Assembly (NCBI RefSeq): GCF_000001735.4
Contig: NC_003075.7
Span: forward strand, 11,161,001 to 11,225,000
Direction: 5' to 3'
Source of the DNA: Arabidopsis thaliana
Lineage: Eukaryota; Streptophyta; Magnoliopsida; Brassicales; Brassicaceae
DNA: 64,000 bases
Below the pieces are notes generated by a model. The model was not told the DNA's origin, searched no databases, and was given only the letters and a program-made list of their open reading frames with translations. Within the stretch, counting starts at the first letter, position 1. Each line of letters opens with the position of its first letter. The translations under genes were made by a program, and so were the position numbers. Of the stretch, positions 35,501 through 47,551 are shown in pieces.

Positions 35501-36577
35501 CATATACTCTACACTCATAGCCAGAGGAAGTTTTGCCAATAGTCCTGATGAAAATCCAAAATTAGCTTTAGTAAGATTAAAACTGAGAAAGCTCCATTTA
35601 TTGACAGAGAAGACAAAATACTCACCTTGATATCATCACTTGGCTGCCATCCTTCAATCCAAGCTTGTCAGCAATAATATCCAAGTAATACCGACCTGAT
35701 GAAATATCAAGAGTGACTGGCTTAACAACCTCTTCACCGCCAACGGTACATTGTAAATGCACAGCCTCAGCTTTTATGCTTTTCACATGAGTAGTAGCCA
35801 GTGCTTTAATAGTTGCTGGAGGATACGGTTTTTTCCTTCGGAGTGAATCGACATGCGGAGATACAACAATGTAGTCCGGCAACTTTGCAGCAGCCTTCAT
35901 GACATAGGACATGAGCAAGATAGGATCTGATTCTACAGAAGGATCAATCACTTTACAGCGACTGTTAATCTTTGCATCAAATGTAGCAATGACAGAAACA
36001 GGAAGTGATCCGCAACGTTCGCCATCCCTTTGCAATGCCGCCCTTAGGTGACCTCCTAGAGGATGATCAACTGAAAGAAACTGCAATGGCAACAACTTAA
36101 ACGTTAATGCCAATAGAGAGAAAAACCAAATTAACTTTTGGACTATGGACTTGCTTATGACCTGTACTAACCTCATCAGAAAATATATACTTAATGCGTT
36201 CAACGATATTATTCCAAGCTTCATCCACAGTTATATCAACATCATCATCATCCTGAGACTGAATTCCTAGCTGCAACATGAATAGTATTGTACTTTTTCA
36301 CATAAACAGTGTTAAGAAGTCTACTAAACAATAAGAGCAGAGAGATGTGTCAAAAGTATACCTTCTCGAGAGCCAATTCAGCAGCAGATTGTTCGGAATC
36401 CTTTTTTCTCTTGAAGACATTTGATACAACAGAAAATTCTGGTAGCTGCAAGTGGCAACGATAGAGGCAATCATTCGAAGAAACATGAACTTCCTCAATT
36501 CTGTAAATTGCTTTAACACCAAACTTCTGAAGTATCATCTCCTTTGGAGTAAGAGTCTGCTTCTCCTCACCCGCCAT
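32597..36577 (-). CDS. HEN1 tandem paralogue (dsRBD/methyltransferase-like), reading frame compromised at exon 8
   Basis: Second copy of HEN1, recognised as At4g20920. Exons parallel HEN1: 36362-36577, 36172-36270, 35626-36080, 35284-35544, 34252-35171, 33690-33841, 33464-33580, 33116-33236 and 32597-33037. All introns are at matching positions. The SAM motif VDFGCGSGS, the EVIEH metal triad and the distal His (NQDH) are retained. Exon 8 read from the HEN1-equivalent acceptor is 121 nt instead of 120 (CAG|ATTGCTACAT against HEN1 TAG|ATGCTACATG). This shifts the frame and meets a TGA about 20 codons later. An AAG acceptor 25 bases downstream gives a 96-nt exon and restores the frame, at the cost of eight residues. 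With it the protein would be about 918 residues. The start MAGEEKQTLTPKE aligns with HEN1. Function is unproven and it may be a decaying copy. Confidence 0.85.
34883..34945 (-). repeat. 21-bp in-frame minisatellite in the HEN1 paralogue
   Basis: Nearly three copies of a 21-base unit encode DSECDEK-DSECDEK-DSECD in exon 5. HEN1 has no such repeat at the corresponding place (it reads KLKVSGVDDAN). A coding minisatellite like this changes length easily. Confidence 0.85.
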
Positions 36578-37030
36578 TACAAACTCACTGAGGCTTCTTT
36601 CTACACTGAGACAAACAAAAGAACTATCTATGATTCATATAGATACTTCAAAGATCATGAAAGATGGTAACTTCAGTGCAAACTGTACGGCTGCTCACTG
36701 CACAGAACCCCAAAAAACTAGGGTTTTTGAAAGAGATACAAGATGATGACCTAAATTCGGAGACTTCAGGTTTTAAGACAGACAACAGTAAGATGAAACA
36801 GAGGAACATGAGTCAAAAGCAACGATTTTTCGCGCGAATGAAGCAGAAAAACAGGTAGAGGTTGAAGTAACATTACGAGGAACGAATTGTCATAAACAGA
36901 AATGATGGTGTGATGAAGTCGAATTTCAGAAAGAACCCATAAGTAACGAAGCGAAACACAAGAAGAAGGATCAAAGACGTACCTTTGAGTGTTGAGGGAA
37001 ACTAGTTTGAGCAACAGAGAGAATGAAAAA
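36578..37030 (-). promoter_or_regulatory. Leader of the HEN1 paralogue with a 5' UTR intron
   Basis: The acceptor TTTGTCTCAG|TGTAG (about 36606) and donor CAAAG|GTACGTC (about 36982) mirror the HEN1 leader intron. The rest of 37031-37626, up to the next gene's stop codon, shows no ORF or motif I can support. Confidence 0.55.
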
Positions 37031-37626
37031 AGTTGGGAGATTTCAAATGTAGCGGTGTGCTGAAGAAAGCGAGGGTGGTTGTAGTCATTTCACATTGTAG
37101 ATATTAACACAAACAACTGTTTCCGTAATTGTACCGGAGATTCTGCAAAAATGGTTTGGTTCTCTCATTGGTGACGAAGGTGAATCTTCATTAACTTTAG
37201 GTAAATAGCCAAGAATGATTAATAATCAAATTAAATACGAATATAGATAAGGAAAATGGTATATTTACGGATTGGTTAGCGAGTAACACTGTTAAGAAAT
37301 GTAATTACACCATAGGTGACTATTGTTTGAATTGTTGTTGACTTTTTTCCGGGTAAAAGAAAAGTTTAGAACTTTGACTCTGAGCTTTGTTTAATCCTCT
37401 CTATAGGATCCTTCATGCTTTATTCTTCGCTGACCTCATAACTAATTGATTGGTGATTCCAAGAGTAATGTTCAACACCAGAGAGATGTTCTCAAACTAA
37501 TTACAATTCACATCGCTTATTAACATCACAGCCTTTCCAAGACTTTTATTATTCTTAGCAATGAAAATCAACAATCTAAATGCACAAAGAAACCGGTTAT
37601 TTTGCAGGGTCGTTGTTAAGATTGTC

Positions 37627-40036
37627 TCAGACCTCATCTTTCCCATTGTAAAAGTGTCTGAAAACACAAGAGAAGTCCTTCGTTTCATGTCCTTCCTCGC
37701 ACATCTTCTTGTAACTGCAAAAACAAAAAAACAAAATCTTCAGCTTGATGTGTGTGCTTTTTGCTTCATAAGAAATTTCTACGTTGTTTCCATAAAGTTT
37801 CATTCACAAGCCTTCTTTGTTCACAACAACTCATAAGGAATAGAGCTTCTAGGAGAAAAGACTACTGAAGTACTCACATTTCTTGTGCTTTGGATATCAA
37901 TGGGCTTTTGTGTCCAACTTCTTCAGCTGAGGCTGCTGCGAGGTTTAGGTCTTTAGCCTGCATTTCCAATACACTATATACATGAAAGACTTGTGTAACA
38001 AAAGAAATGTGCTTTAGAGACATTTTACAGGATCAATGATATAGAGATTTCTTAAGAAACTGACCATAAGTTTGGAGGCGAAACCGCCATTGTAATCCCT
38101 TGAAGATGGCACACCTTTCATCACTCCTGGAACTGGATTGTATGCGTCACTGCGGTTATCATAATATAAGGAAAGGAAGTTAAGAATTTGGTGTGCTTGC
38201 TCTTGATGAGAAGACGATTATAAATTTGAAGAGGTCATTTCATTTACTTACCTGCTCCAACAACGGCCACTAGATGTGTTTAAGACTTCTGTTAAAGTAC
38301 TGGCAGATATTCCAAGTGACTGACCAAGAGCTAAGGCTTCTGAAGTGCCGAGCATACTCACGGCCATTGCCAGATTGTTACAAATCTTTGCGGCCTAAGT
38401 TTAAAACAAAACATGTCGTTTCTCAGTCTATTATCCTTAAGAATTGTAGAGACAAATATACCAAAGATCAAGATAATAGAGATACTGTAACAGAGTTACG
38501 GAAACATGGTATAAAGCGAACTTACAGATCCATTTCCTGAACCACCACAGTAGATGGAGGTTCTGCCCATTGACTGAAGTATTGGTCTAGCGGCTAAGTA
38601 AGCATCTTCGGGACCTCCAACCTACAGAACGTGCAGTTGTATCAATGCCATTGTGCTCTTGTAGGTATACAAGCACACATAATCTTCAAACTTGATGTTA
38701 TATAAAGGATGTGATTCAAATAATGTAGAAGATAAGAGAGTCGTCAACATACCATGAAAGTAAGTGTACCAGCTTCTGCAGCAAGAACACCTCCAGAGAC
38801 GGGAGCATCCAACATGACTGGCTTTTCCCAATTATCTACATCAAAGATGCTTGAAACTAGTGAAAATGAAACAATCTCGACTTGTTCACAAGAAGAACAA
38901 AATGAAGCTGTTGTTAACTCATAAGAAGAAACTAACTTCCTTCCAAATCCTATCTAAGCTTTACCTCTCTTTTCTTTCAAATTACAATTAGAAACAGCAA
39001 GTGAGATTTTTCGAGTTGTTTGTGGATCAATAGTGGATGAATCTATAAACAAAGCAGGTCTTATATCATTTTCTCCAAGAAGCAACCCATTTGTTCCTGT
39101 GTACACATCCATCACCTACATCAATCACAATTTTTTTTCCTTCATAAAAATCATCCAATCAATTGAAGATTAACATTCTTTCAGTACCAGGAGTAAACAA
39201 CAATACTATCTCGTAGACTAGGTGCAGCTAATCATACAGCTAACAGGACGATCTTTCAAACTGTTTTCATATAAAACTATTGCTAAAGGTAAATAACTTA
39301 CATGAGATGATGAAGGCAACATTGTAATCACAACTTCGCTATCTTGTGCAACTTCATAAGGAGTTTCTCTAGAAGAGACTCCCATTTCAGTGAACATTTT
39401 CATAACATCACGGTTTCTGAAAATTCAAACACAAGTATATGCACAAGAAAGTTAATCAAAGGAATCAACATTAACCAAATATGAAAATTGATAGGCAGCA
39501 AAACGCACTCAAAGTACATTACATGTCATGAACGGTAACTTTATATCCAGCTCTAATTAGATTATTCACCATTCTGAATCCCATATTTCCAAGTCCTATG
39601 AAACCAACATTCTGACAAAACAGCAAAAATGAGACTTCATTTACATAAATTTTGGGTACTGAATCAGACAAATTTTGCTGTTAAAAATCTAATCCAGACA
39701 ACTTTTTTTGCAGAACTGATGAATTTAGATAAGTGGTCAAGATCAATAAGCAATTTGGCCACTAAAATTCTTATTAACTATGCTCGAGATTACAAAAGTT
39801 AAGATCTTTTATTCCAACTACCTTAAGGATCATGTTTTAGAACGTTTCAATAAAATTCTAGGTGACTTATGAGGAAAAGAGATTATGTTTTCTGATCATG
39901 AAGACAATTTAAAAAGCAGAACCTGGAATTGATTTGAATTTTGAGACGAAGAAGAGAACCGGTGGAGCGACCCAGACACGAAATTGGTTTTGAATTTAGA
40001 AAGACAAAGTAGAGTTTGCGCTCTGCGAATCGCCAT
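37627..40036 (-). CDS. HDH1: 3-hydroxyisobutyrate dehydrogenase, mitochondrial
   Basis: NAD-dependent oxidation of 3-hydroxyisobutyrate to methylmalonate semialdehyde in valine degradation. Exons 39923-40036, 39523-39611, 39302-39416, 38965-39115, 38753-38835, 38526-38621, 38252-38394, 38065-38149, 37878-37957 and 37627-37714 give 347 residues, typical for the beta-hydroxyacid dehydrogenase family. Exon 1 encodes a basic, Ser-rich presequence (MAIRRAQTLLCLSKFKTNF) fitting mitochondrial import. Exon 2 carries the Rossmann motif GFIGLGNMG. The substrate motif DAPVSGGVLAAEAGTL and the catalytic-Lys region GGFASKLMAKDLNLA are intact. I recognise it as At4g20930. Paralogous glyoxylate or succinic semialdehyde reductases share the fold, but the SGNGSAAKICNN wording and presequence favour HIBADH. 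Confidence 0.93.
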
Positions 40037-41679
40037 TGATGAATTTCTTCAAACTCAGAGCAAGTTAACAATTAGCAAATGAGAGTGAGTTTTAGACGTA
40101 AGTGTGTAATCTCATCAAAACACTCAGATTTTTGTTTTTTGAATTATGACCCCTTAACTATTAATTTATTCTGAACCCGGACATTTACTTTCAACATTAT
40201 CAGTAGAACCCAAATAATTGGTCTGATGCCCTTGTCTCTTCCGGTCTTCCCTAGTCAACGTAGTCAGCATGTGGGACCCATTTTCCTACGCGGTATTTAT
40301 TTCGCTTCTACATTTTCCTACTAATTAATGTGGTATCAACTTCAAAAATATTTATTTGTCCGAATATTCATTACTATTTTTTCTGGATTGTTCAAAAAAT
40401 CATGTTTCATTTACTACACATTTTCCTTGCAAGCTTTTAATATCTGTATTTTGGTGTAAATAACATTCACTCCGAACTCTCATTACTCTTTTTATTTTCC
40501 CTATTATTTATTTATGTAAATTCATTTATTGCAAGTTTCTACCAAAATTTATTAGAACACTGCGCAATTTTCGCTTATTTTCCCAATGCTGTAAATCTCT
40601 CTCACTAAAGGCAAGGACATAGACTCATAACCATATTGGATAAACCCTTTCACGTCCACCATGGTCACACTCACTAAAAACATTAGTGTAAGTAGCTTTT
40701 TTCATTTTTTTTGGATTCCTTTCCCGGGCCATTCCAGGCGGGTAATTAAACTATATTTTAAATCTTTCCTCACTGAAAAGACTATGAAAAAGTAAATTAA
40801 TATATAATTTTCTTCTCGTGAACCCATGAAAATAATTTCTTGCTATTTTACTTTTTATTTAGGGTTTTTGATTTGGTGTCCGTTCACACGCTTCAAGACT
40901 TACCCTTTTACAAGGTCCTTGTCGTTCGTCACTGTCGAACGTGAAAACTAGCAAAACATTTTCTCTATCTTTAATTTTGTTTTGGCTTCTTTCTTTTGTT
41001 CTTAAACAGTGACAATCTTTTAAGGGTTTTTAATTTTTAAAGTGACCCACAAAGATTTCCCTCAGTTAGCTCAGTGACTCAGTCTACAACACTGTTGAGC
41101 TTAATCCAAAACCCCGTGCAGTTCATGAGCTAATGAACAAAATGATTCTGCTTTAAAGTTTTTGTCTTCCTTCTTCTTCAACTCTGTCGACATTGTTCTT
41201 GCAGTGAGAAGCTTTTTTCATCCCCGTAAGTTTAAAAATCCTCACTTTTCATTTATCTCTTTGCTTTGGAGTTAGGTTAGATCTCGGAATGGGACCCAAA
41301 TATTGAATAGCCCATTTGTTCATTTAATGTTTTTTTCAGCTGATTCCCTTTGAGTGAAGATTGTCTCTTCTCACTCAGTAGCATTACTGCATTTTGTTTG
41401 ATTGGGGTTTCTCAGAAGATTTGTTCATCTTAGGTAAAGTTTCTTTCTTTAGCTTCTGTTTTTTTTTTTATCAGAGTGAAATTTCTGGTATTGTTGATTT
41501 TTGCAGAAAGATTTAAACTTTTTTTTGGTAACATTGATGGGTTTTGTCTTATTTCATTATGTTTTATGTCAGATTTACTTGGGGTTCCATGAATTTTCTG
41601 CGTTGGTGAGCTGGAAAAGTTGTTGGGATTCTTCAAAAACTGTAGCTTTTTGGGGGAAAAGATTTGAAGTCAAGGAAGG
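40037..41679. other. Divergent promoter region and GHR1 leader
   Basis: Separates HDH1 (minus) from GHR1 (plus). The right part (about 41.1-41.68 kb) looks like a GHR1 leader with one or more introns: a donor-like CCGTAAGTTT near 41225 and acceptor-like TTTTTTCAG near 41339 and TTTTTGCAG near 41507. No other ORF is convincing. Confidence 0.5.
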
Positions 41680-44600
41680 ATGAATCTTTCTAGGATTTTG
41701 TTACTCTCCATGTTTTTTCTATCTGCAATGGGGCAACTTCCATCACAGGACATCATGGCATTGCTTGAATTCAAGAAAGGCATCAAACATGACCCTACAG
41801 GGTTTGTCCTTAATTCATGGAACGATGAGTCTATTGACTTCAATGGTTGTCCTTCTTCATGGAATGGTATTGTCTGCAATGGCGGTAATGTGGCTGGTGT
41901 TGTTTTGGATAATTTGGGTTTGACTGCTGATGCTGATTTCAGTCTGTTCTCCAACTTGACAAAGCTTGTCAAGCTATCTATGTCAAACAATTCCCTTTCT
42001 GGTGTGTTGCCAAATGATTTAGGCAGTTTCAAAAGCCTCCAGTTCCTGGATTTATCAGATAATCTGTTCTCTTCTTCATTGCCTAAAGAGATTGGTAGAT
42101 CAGTAAGCTTGAGGAATCTTTCTTTATCTGGTAACAACTTTTCTGGTGAGATTCCAGAGTCTATGGGTGGTTTGATTTCACTTCAGTCGTTGGATATGAG
42201 TAGCAACTCCTTATCTGGACCTTTGCCAAAGTCCTTGACAAGGCTGAACGATCTGCTGTACTTGAATCTGTCTTCTAATGGATTCACGGGGAAAATGCCA
42301 AGGGGCTTTGAGTTGATTTCAAGTCTTGAAGTGCTTGATTTGCATGGTAATTCAATTGATGGTAATCTTGATGGGGAGTTTTTCCTTTTAACGAATGCGA
42401 GCTATGTCGATATCAGTGGAAACAGATTGGTGACGACGTCTGGGAAACTGTTACCTGGTGTTTCTGAGAGTATCAAGCACTTGAATCTCAGCCATAATCA
42501 GCTTGAAGGTTCATTGACTAGTGGGTTTCAGTTGTTTCAGAACTTAAAAGTCTTGGATCTTAGCTACAACATGTTATCTGGAGAATTACCAGGTTTCAAT
42601 TATGTCTATGATCTTGAAGTTCTCAAGCTTAGCAACAACAGATTCTCAGGTTCCCTTCCCAATAATTTGTTAAAAGGTGACTCTTTGCTTTTAACAACGC
42701 TGGATTTAAGTGGCAACAATCTCTCAGGTATGCTCTTGGCTTTATCTTCTACATAGTGGAAATTGTTATATGTTAACGGTGGCACCAAGAAAACTAGAAA
42801 TCTAATATTTTTTTATTGGTTTTCCTTTTGTGTTTCAGGGCCAGTAAGTTCTATCATGTCAACTACTCTTCACACCCTTGATCTTTCTTCAAATTCACTG
42901 ACCGGGGAGCTTCCTCTCTTGACTGGGGGATGTGTTTTACTCGATCTCTCAAACAACCAGTTTGAAGGAAATCTGACAAGATGGTCAAAATGGGAGAATA
43001 TAGAGTACCTTGATCTAAGCCAGAACCATTTCACTGGGTCGTTCCCAGACGCAACTCCCCAGCTTCTGCGAGCAAATCATCTTAATCTTTCCTACAATAA
43101 GCTCACAGGCTCACTTCCAGAACGGATTCCAACTCACTATCCGAAGCTTCGGGTACTTGATATAAGTTCTAACAGCTTAGAAGGGCCAATTCCAGGTGCG
43201 TTACTATCCATGCCCACTTTGGAGGAAATCCACCTTCAAAACAATGGCATGACAGGTAACATCGGACCCCTGCCTTCTTCTGGTTCCAGAATCCGTCTTC
43301 TTGATCTTTCTCACAACCGGTTTGACGGGGATCTTCCTGGTGTATTCGGGTCTTTAACCAATCTTCAAGTGCTGAATCTCGCAGCAAATAATTTGTCTGG
43401 CTCTTTGCCTAGCTCCATGAATGACATTGTCTCTCTAAGCTCATTAGACGTATCCCAGAATCATTTCACTGGACCACTCCCAAGCAACTTATCTAGCAAC
43501 ATTATGGCCTTCAACGTGTCATATAATGATCTATCAGGGACTGTGCCAGAGAATCTGAAGAACTTCCCTCCGCCTTCCTTTTATCCTGGAAACAGCAAGC
43601 TCGTCTTGCCTGCTGGGTCCCCTGGATCAAGTGCATCAGAAGCTTCCAAGAATAAATCCACGAACAAACTTGTTAAGGTTGTCATAATAGTTTCTTGCGC
43701 TGTTGCTCTAATTATTCTCATCCTTGTGGCTATCCTCCTTTTCTGCATCTGCAAATCAAGAAGGCGCGAAGAACGTAGTATTACTGGTAAAGAAACTAAT
43801 AGGCGGGCTCAAACTATCCCCTCAGGCAGCGGAGGTGGTATGGTTGTCTCTGCTGAGGATCTGGTTGCTTCAAGAAAAGGCTCATCATCCGAAATCCTCA
43901 GTCCAGATGAAAAACTAGCTGTTGCAACCGGCTTCTCTCCTTCTAAGACCAGCAATTTGTCTTGGTCACCTGGCTCAGGAGATTCATTCCCAGCTGATCA
44001 GCAACTAGCACGGCTTGATGTGAGGTCACCAGATAGACTTGTGGGAGAGCTGCATTTTCTGGATGATTCAATTAAGTTGACTCCAGAGGAATTATCAAGG
44101 GCACCAGCTGAAGTTCTGGGAAGAAGTAGCCACGGCACTTCTTACAGGGCAACGCTGGATAATGGAGTGTTTCTAACAGTGAAATGGCTAAGAGAAGGAG
44201 TGGCAAAGCAGAGAAAGGAGTTTGCTAAAGAGGTGAAGAAATTTTCTAACATTAGACATCCTAATGTTGTGACTCTCCGAGGGTACTATTGGGGTCCAAC
44301 GCAACACGAGAAGCTTATTCTTTCAGATTATATATCGCCTGGAAGCCTTGCCAGCTTCCTTTACGGTAATGCTCCTTTCAATAAACTTCTCTAAGTATTA
44401 TATGTATGTGCAGTATTTTTCATCAAGCTTACGGTTCTTGTTTGATGACAGATCGACCGGGCAGGAAAGGCCCTCCCTTAGCCTGGACCCAACGGTTGAA
44501 AATCGCAGTTGATGTGGCACGTGGTCTAAACTACCTCCATTTCGACAGAGCTGTTCCACACGGTAACCTCAAGGCAACAAACATTCTCTTAGATGGAGCA

Positions 44601-45038
44601 GAGCTAAACGCGCGTGTGGCAGATTACTGCCTCCACCGTCTCATGACACAAGCAGGCACAGTCGAACAGATTCTAGACGCAGGAATCCTCGGTTACCGAG
44701 CTCCCGAGCTAGCAGCTTCAAGAAAACCATTACCTTCTTTCAAATCAGATGTATATGCGTTTGGTGTGATACTTCTTGAGATCCTAACCGGAAGATGTGC
44801 AGGAGATGTAATCACAGGTGAGCAAGAAGGTGTTGATCTAACCGATTGGGTTAGGTTACGTGTTGCAGAAGGGCGTGGTGCAGAATGCTTTGATTCGGTA
44901 TTGACTCAGGAGATGGGAAGTGATCCGGTAACAGAAAAAGGCATGAAAGAAGTTCTTGGGATTGCTTTGAGGTGTATAAGATCAGTTTCTGAGAGACCTG
45001 GTATTAAGACCATTTACGAAGATCTTTCTTCTATTTAG
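41680..45038 (+). CDS. GHR1: LRR receptor-like pseudokinase GHR1
   Basis: Plasma-membrane receptor needed for hydrogen-peroxide and ABA-triggered stomatal closure, acting with the SLAC1 anion channel. Exons 41680-42727, 42839-44365 and 44452-45038 encode 1053 residues. Order: signal peptide (MNLSRILLLSMFFLSAMG); LRR N-cap with WNDESIDFNGCPSSWNGIVC; roughly 20 leucine-rich repeats; transmembrane helix (VVIIVSCAVALIILILVAIL); Ser-rich juxtamembrane; kinase-like domain. The kinase is degenerate: HRDxKxxN is HGNLKATN (His codon 44559-44561, Asn in place of catalytic Asp at 44565-44567) and DFG is DYC (44632-44640). This agrees with reports that GHR1 acts as a pseudokinase. I recognise it as At4g20940. 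Confidence 0.96.
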
Positions 45039-45422
45039 GAACAATGTTTTTTTTTTTTTTTATGTTTTGTAGGTTCCAATAGAGTTTGGTTCCTCTGAAT
45101 GTGTTCTCCTTTGTCAAGTTCATGTTCTGTTTCGGGAGAAACATGTTCTTGATTCAAGGTACTAGTGTGTTGTGTCTTCTGTTAGTTTACTTTACATTTT
45201 CCCTGTAAAAAAACGAAATCTGCTCATGTCTCATGAGTGAATGAAATTTCATTTTTTCCCATTTATATTCTCTCTTCTTGGAAGTTGCTAAATTGTGTTT
45301 CATGTTCCGGTTAGACTTAACCGAGTCTTTGAATTAGGAATCTTAACTTAGATGTTACGTTTTGTATTATATATGATCTTTCTCCAGACCCTAATCCTAG
45401 AAACCCTAATCCCAAAGTCCGA
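45039..45422. other. GHR1 3' UTR and upstream region of an F-box remnant
   Basis: A T-rich run follows the GHR1 stop. Positions 45305-45345 (GTTCCGGTTAGACTTAACCG...) closely resemble 50882-50925 on the other side of the retrotransposon. Telo-box-like AAACCCTAA occurs near 45401, just ahead of the F-box start. Confidence 0.5.
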
Positions 45423-45554
45423 ATGGAAAGACCAATACATCTCCCGGAGGCTATATTGACGGAGATTCTAGCGAGATTGTCTTTGAGAAGCATCTATAGA
45501 TGCAAATCGGTAAGCAAAACATGGAAATCGTCAATCAAAACATGGAACTGTTGA
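45423..45554 (+). pseudogene. F-box gene fragment truncated by an LTR
   Basis: ATG at 45423 opens a frame beginning MERPIHLPEAILTEILARLS and continuing RSIYRCKSVSKTWKSSI, a textbook F-box motif. After codon 42 (Asn) the sequence enters the LTR edge (TGTTGATGC, from 45549) and stops at TGA 45552-45554. The C-terminal part (kelch, LRR or FBA repeats) is not found beyond the element, so the gene is broken and its right half is missing or rearranged. The mRNA-proximal region still looks like a promoter. Confidence 0.85.
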
Positions 45555-45856
45555 TGCACGAATCACACAAGTACGAAAATGGGATCTCTAGGGAAGGAAG
45601 AAGAATCTTTCTATTAATGACGAGCCCGCGACTTAGGCGAATTGGACGGATTACAAAGGATGATTTCTTCAACAAGCATAAATGGAAAAAGAACGAGCCG
45701 ATTGTAGATGAAAGACGAGCTTGAGGCCGGAAAACGATCTTGATATCCGAGGAAGAATAGAGTTTATTCGTTTTATAGCTGAACCTTGGAACTTATTTTG
45801 GGGTTTTGACTTGGGTTTGGGCATTGGGCCAAGTAGGCCCAATCCGACCCCTAACA
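45549..45856 (-). repeat. Left (3') LTR, complete
   Basis: 308 bp. On the minus strand it starts TGTTAGGGGTCGG and ends GCATCAACA, the expected TG...CA with short inverted TGTT/AACA ends. The five bases before it (45544-45548) are GGAAC, the candidate target-site duplication; no matching GGAAC is seen on the far right side. Confidence 0.8.
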
Positions 45857-45870
45857 GTTGCCCCCCAATC
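45857..45870 (-). other. Polypurine tract
   Basis: Reads GATTGGGGGGCAAC on the minus strand, immediately 5' of the left LTR, as required for plus-strand priming. This fixes the element's orientation. Confidence 0.7.
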
Positions 45871-46433
45871 CTGATGCATCGTTGATGACGTGGATCAGGA
45901 TTTCAGGCGCTCGAAACTCAATCGAAGGAAGTAAAAAGTCGCGCATGGGGAAGACGCAATGTTTGGTTTGTCTTTCAATTTTCTCAAGGTTCGGAGATCG
46001 AAGCGTCGCATGGCTTTCAAAGTATAGGCTGCTATCACGACGATGTGCTGTCTCGGTGATAGTCAAGCGAGACGACAAGGAAGGTTAAAAGGGGCCGCCT
46101 CGAGTGTTGCGTGACCGTCACATTTCTGAAGAGCCTCCTGGATCAAAGTGGTCGTCTGGTGTTCAAGTTGGGATGTTCGAGTCATTCGAAAGTGGTTCTT
46201 TGAGGGGGAGAGGGAAGAGACGAGGGTCGTTAATCGTGATGAACAACGAGCGAGTGTTCCGAACTCGTCCGATGCGTTTTGCGTGCCAATGATCATTATT
46301 GGAGTTATCGTTTCGTTTGAAGGAGGCGTTCCTTTTGCTTTTAACTCGTGTTTGTGCTGAGCTCGCTGTTTGAGAGGCAAGACTGCTCAAGCGTTGGCCG
46401 ATCTAGACAAAATCTTGAGCCGAGGTTGAAAAG

Positions 46434-46969
46434 ATGAGTGGAAAGTATAATAATTTAGTTGAACGTGCTTTTTCAGGGAGAAAAGAGCTTTGGGAGCGTC
46501 GGTTGGAGTATGACAACTTCGTTCAAAGGTCGGCGGTTGATAAGATGGCGGAGCTCATCGAGAAGCGATTGGATCGGATCAAGACCTATATTGACGATAC
46601 GAAGGTGGCGGAGCCAAAGTTTTTCAATTCAATCAAGTGTATGGAAACATCAAGACTCTCGAGGCGTCGATCGAAGGCGGCGAGGTGGAGATAAAGTCGG
46701 ATGAGACGATGTCGAGATTAGAAGCGGATGTTGAGGAGTTGAAGGACGAGGTGAAAACCTTCAATATTCATCATCTCATGGTCGGAGAATTTGGCGTTTA
46801 TACTATATTTACCGAGCTCAGGTCTGAACTTTGTTACTCTGCTTTGCTTCAGAGTAGCAAGGAAGATGACGATCACGCAGATGGACGAGATGGTCAAGAA
46901 GGTCGAGTCGGGGAACGAATCATTGATCAGGTCGTAGTGCAAGATGAGACCACGGGCGTCGACGGCTGA
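46434..46969 (+). pseudogene. Antisense ORF remnant, coiled-coil-like, frameshifted
   Basis: Lies on the plus strand, opposite to the element, between the 3' LTR and the tandem array. Frame one (46434-46694) begins MSGKYNNLVERAFSGRK and has charged helical repeats (DKMAELIEKRLDRIKTYIDD). Near 46635 the sense continues in a different frame (VYGNIKTLEASIEGGE, then MSRLEADVEELKDEV). Together they look like one alpha-helical protein broken by a frameshift. I do not recognise its family with confidence. Its position matches the antisense ORFs reported in Tat-lineage elements. Confidence 0.55.
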
Positions 46970-47210
46970 GATCGTAGAACCTTCGTTATTCGTGCGTTTC
47001 GTTCAAGGGTTGAGATGGGCGAGTACGACTTTATCGGTGCGTCATTTAAGATGAGCGCATGATCGATCTTCTGCTGTGATTCGAATGTGCAAGTGCAATC
47101 GTAGGCAGCTTTAGTTCGTCGAAATGGTGTAAGCATCGAGCTTGTACGGTGAATTCTTCGGGGGGTAACGGCGTCGAGATGATTTGTATAGCGATTACGG
47201 AGGTGTAGGT

Positions 47211-47217
<7 letters not shown>

Positions 47218-47242
<25 letters not shown>

Positions 47243-47272
47243 TATATATACCCCCCCCTTTTTTTTTTGAAA
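47218..47272. repeat. (TA)n, poly-C and poly-T low-complexity tract
   Basis: About 20 bases of TA dinucleotides, then ATATATA, a C run and a T run, between the antisense ORF and the tandem array. Confidence 0.9.
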
Positions 47273-47551
47273 AACAAAGCCGGTGTGGAACTCGATCATT
47301 TGAGAATTTTTGCGAATCGGCGTGGCGGTTGAGTGTGCAGGCGTTGACACGAACGTGCGAACGGTGAACTCGGTGCTCATTGCGAATGATGCGTCGTTTT
47401 TGAAGCGAACGAGATGAGTTCGGTTTCAAACCTTTAGGACGTTTCGTTATTCCTGGGAATTCAGTTTAGGGGAATGCCCCGGTTCGGTGTGAAGCGAAAG
47501 TAATGAATTCGATCACAAAACTTTGGGATTATTCTGACGAAACCAAAGTTC

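Noticed and set aside
46927-47429. Overlapping minus ORFs with YIYIYI runs
   Set aside because: Driven by the TA microsatellite; no retroviral domain.
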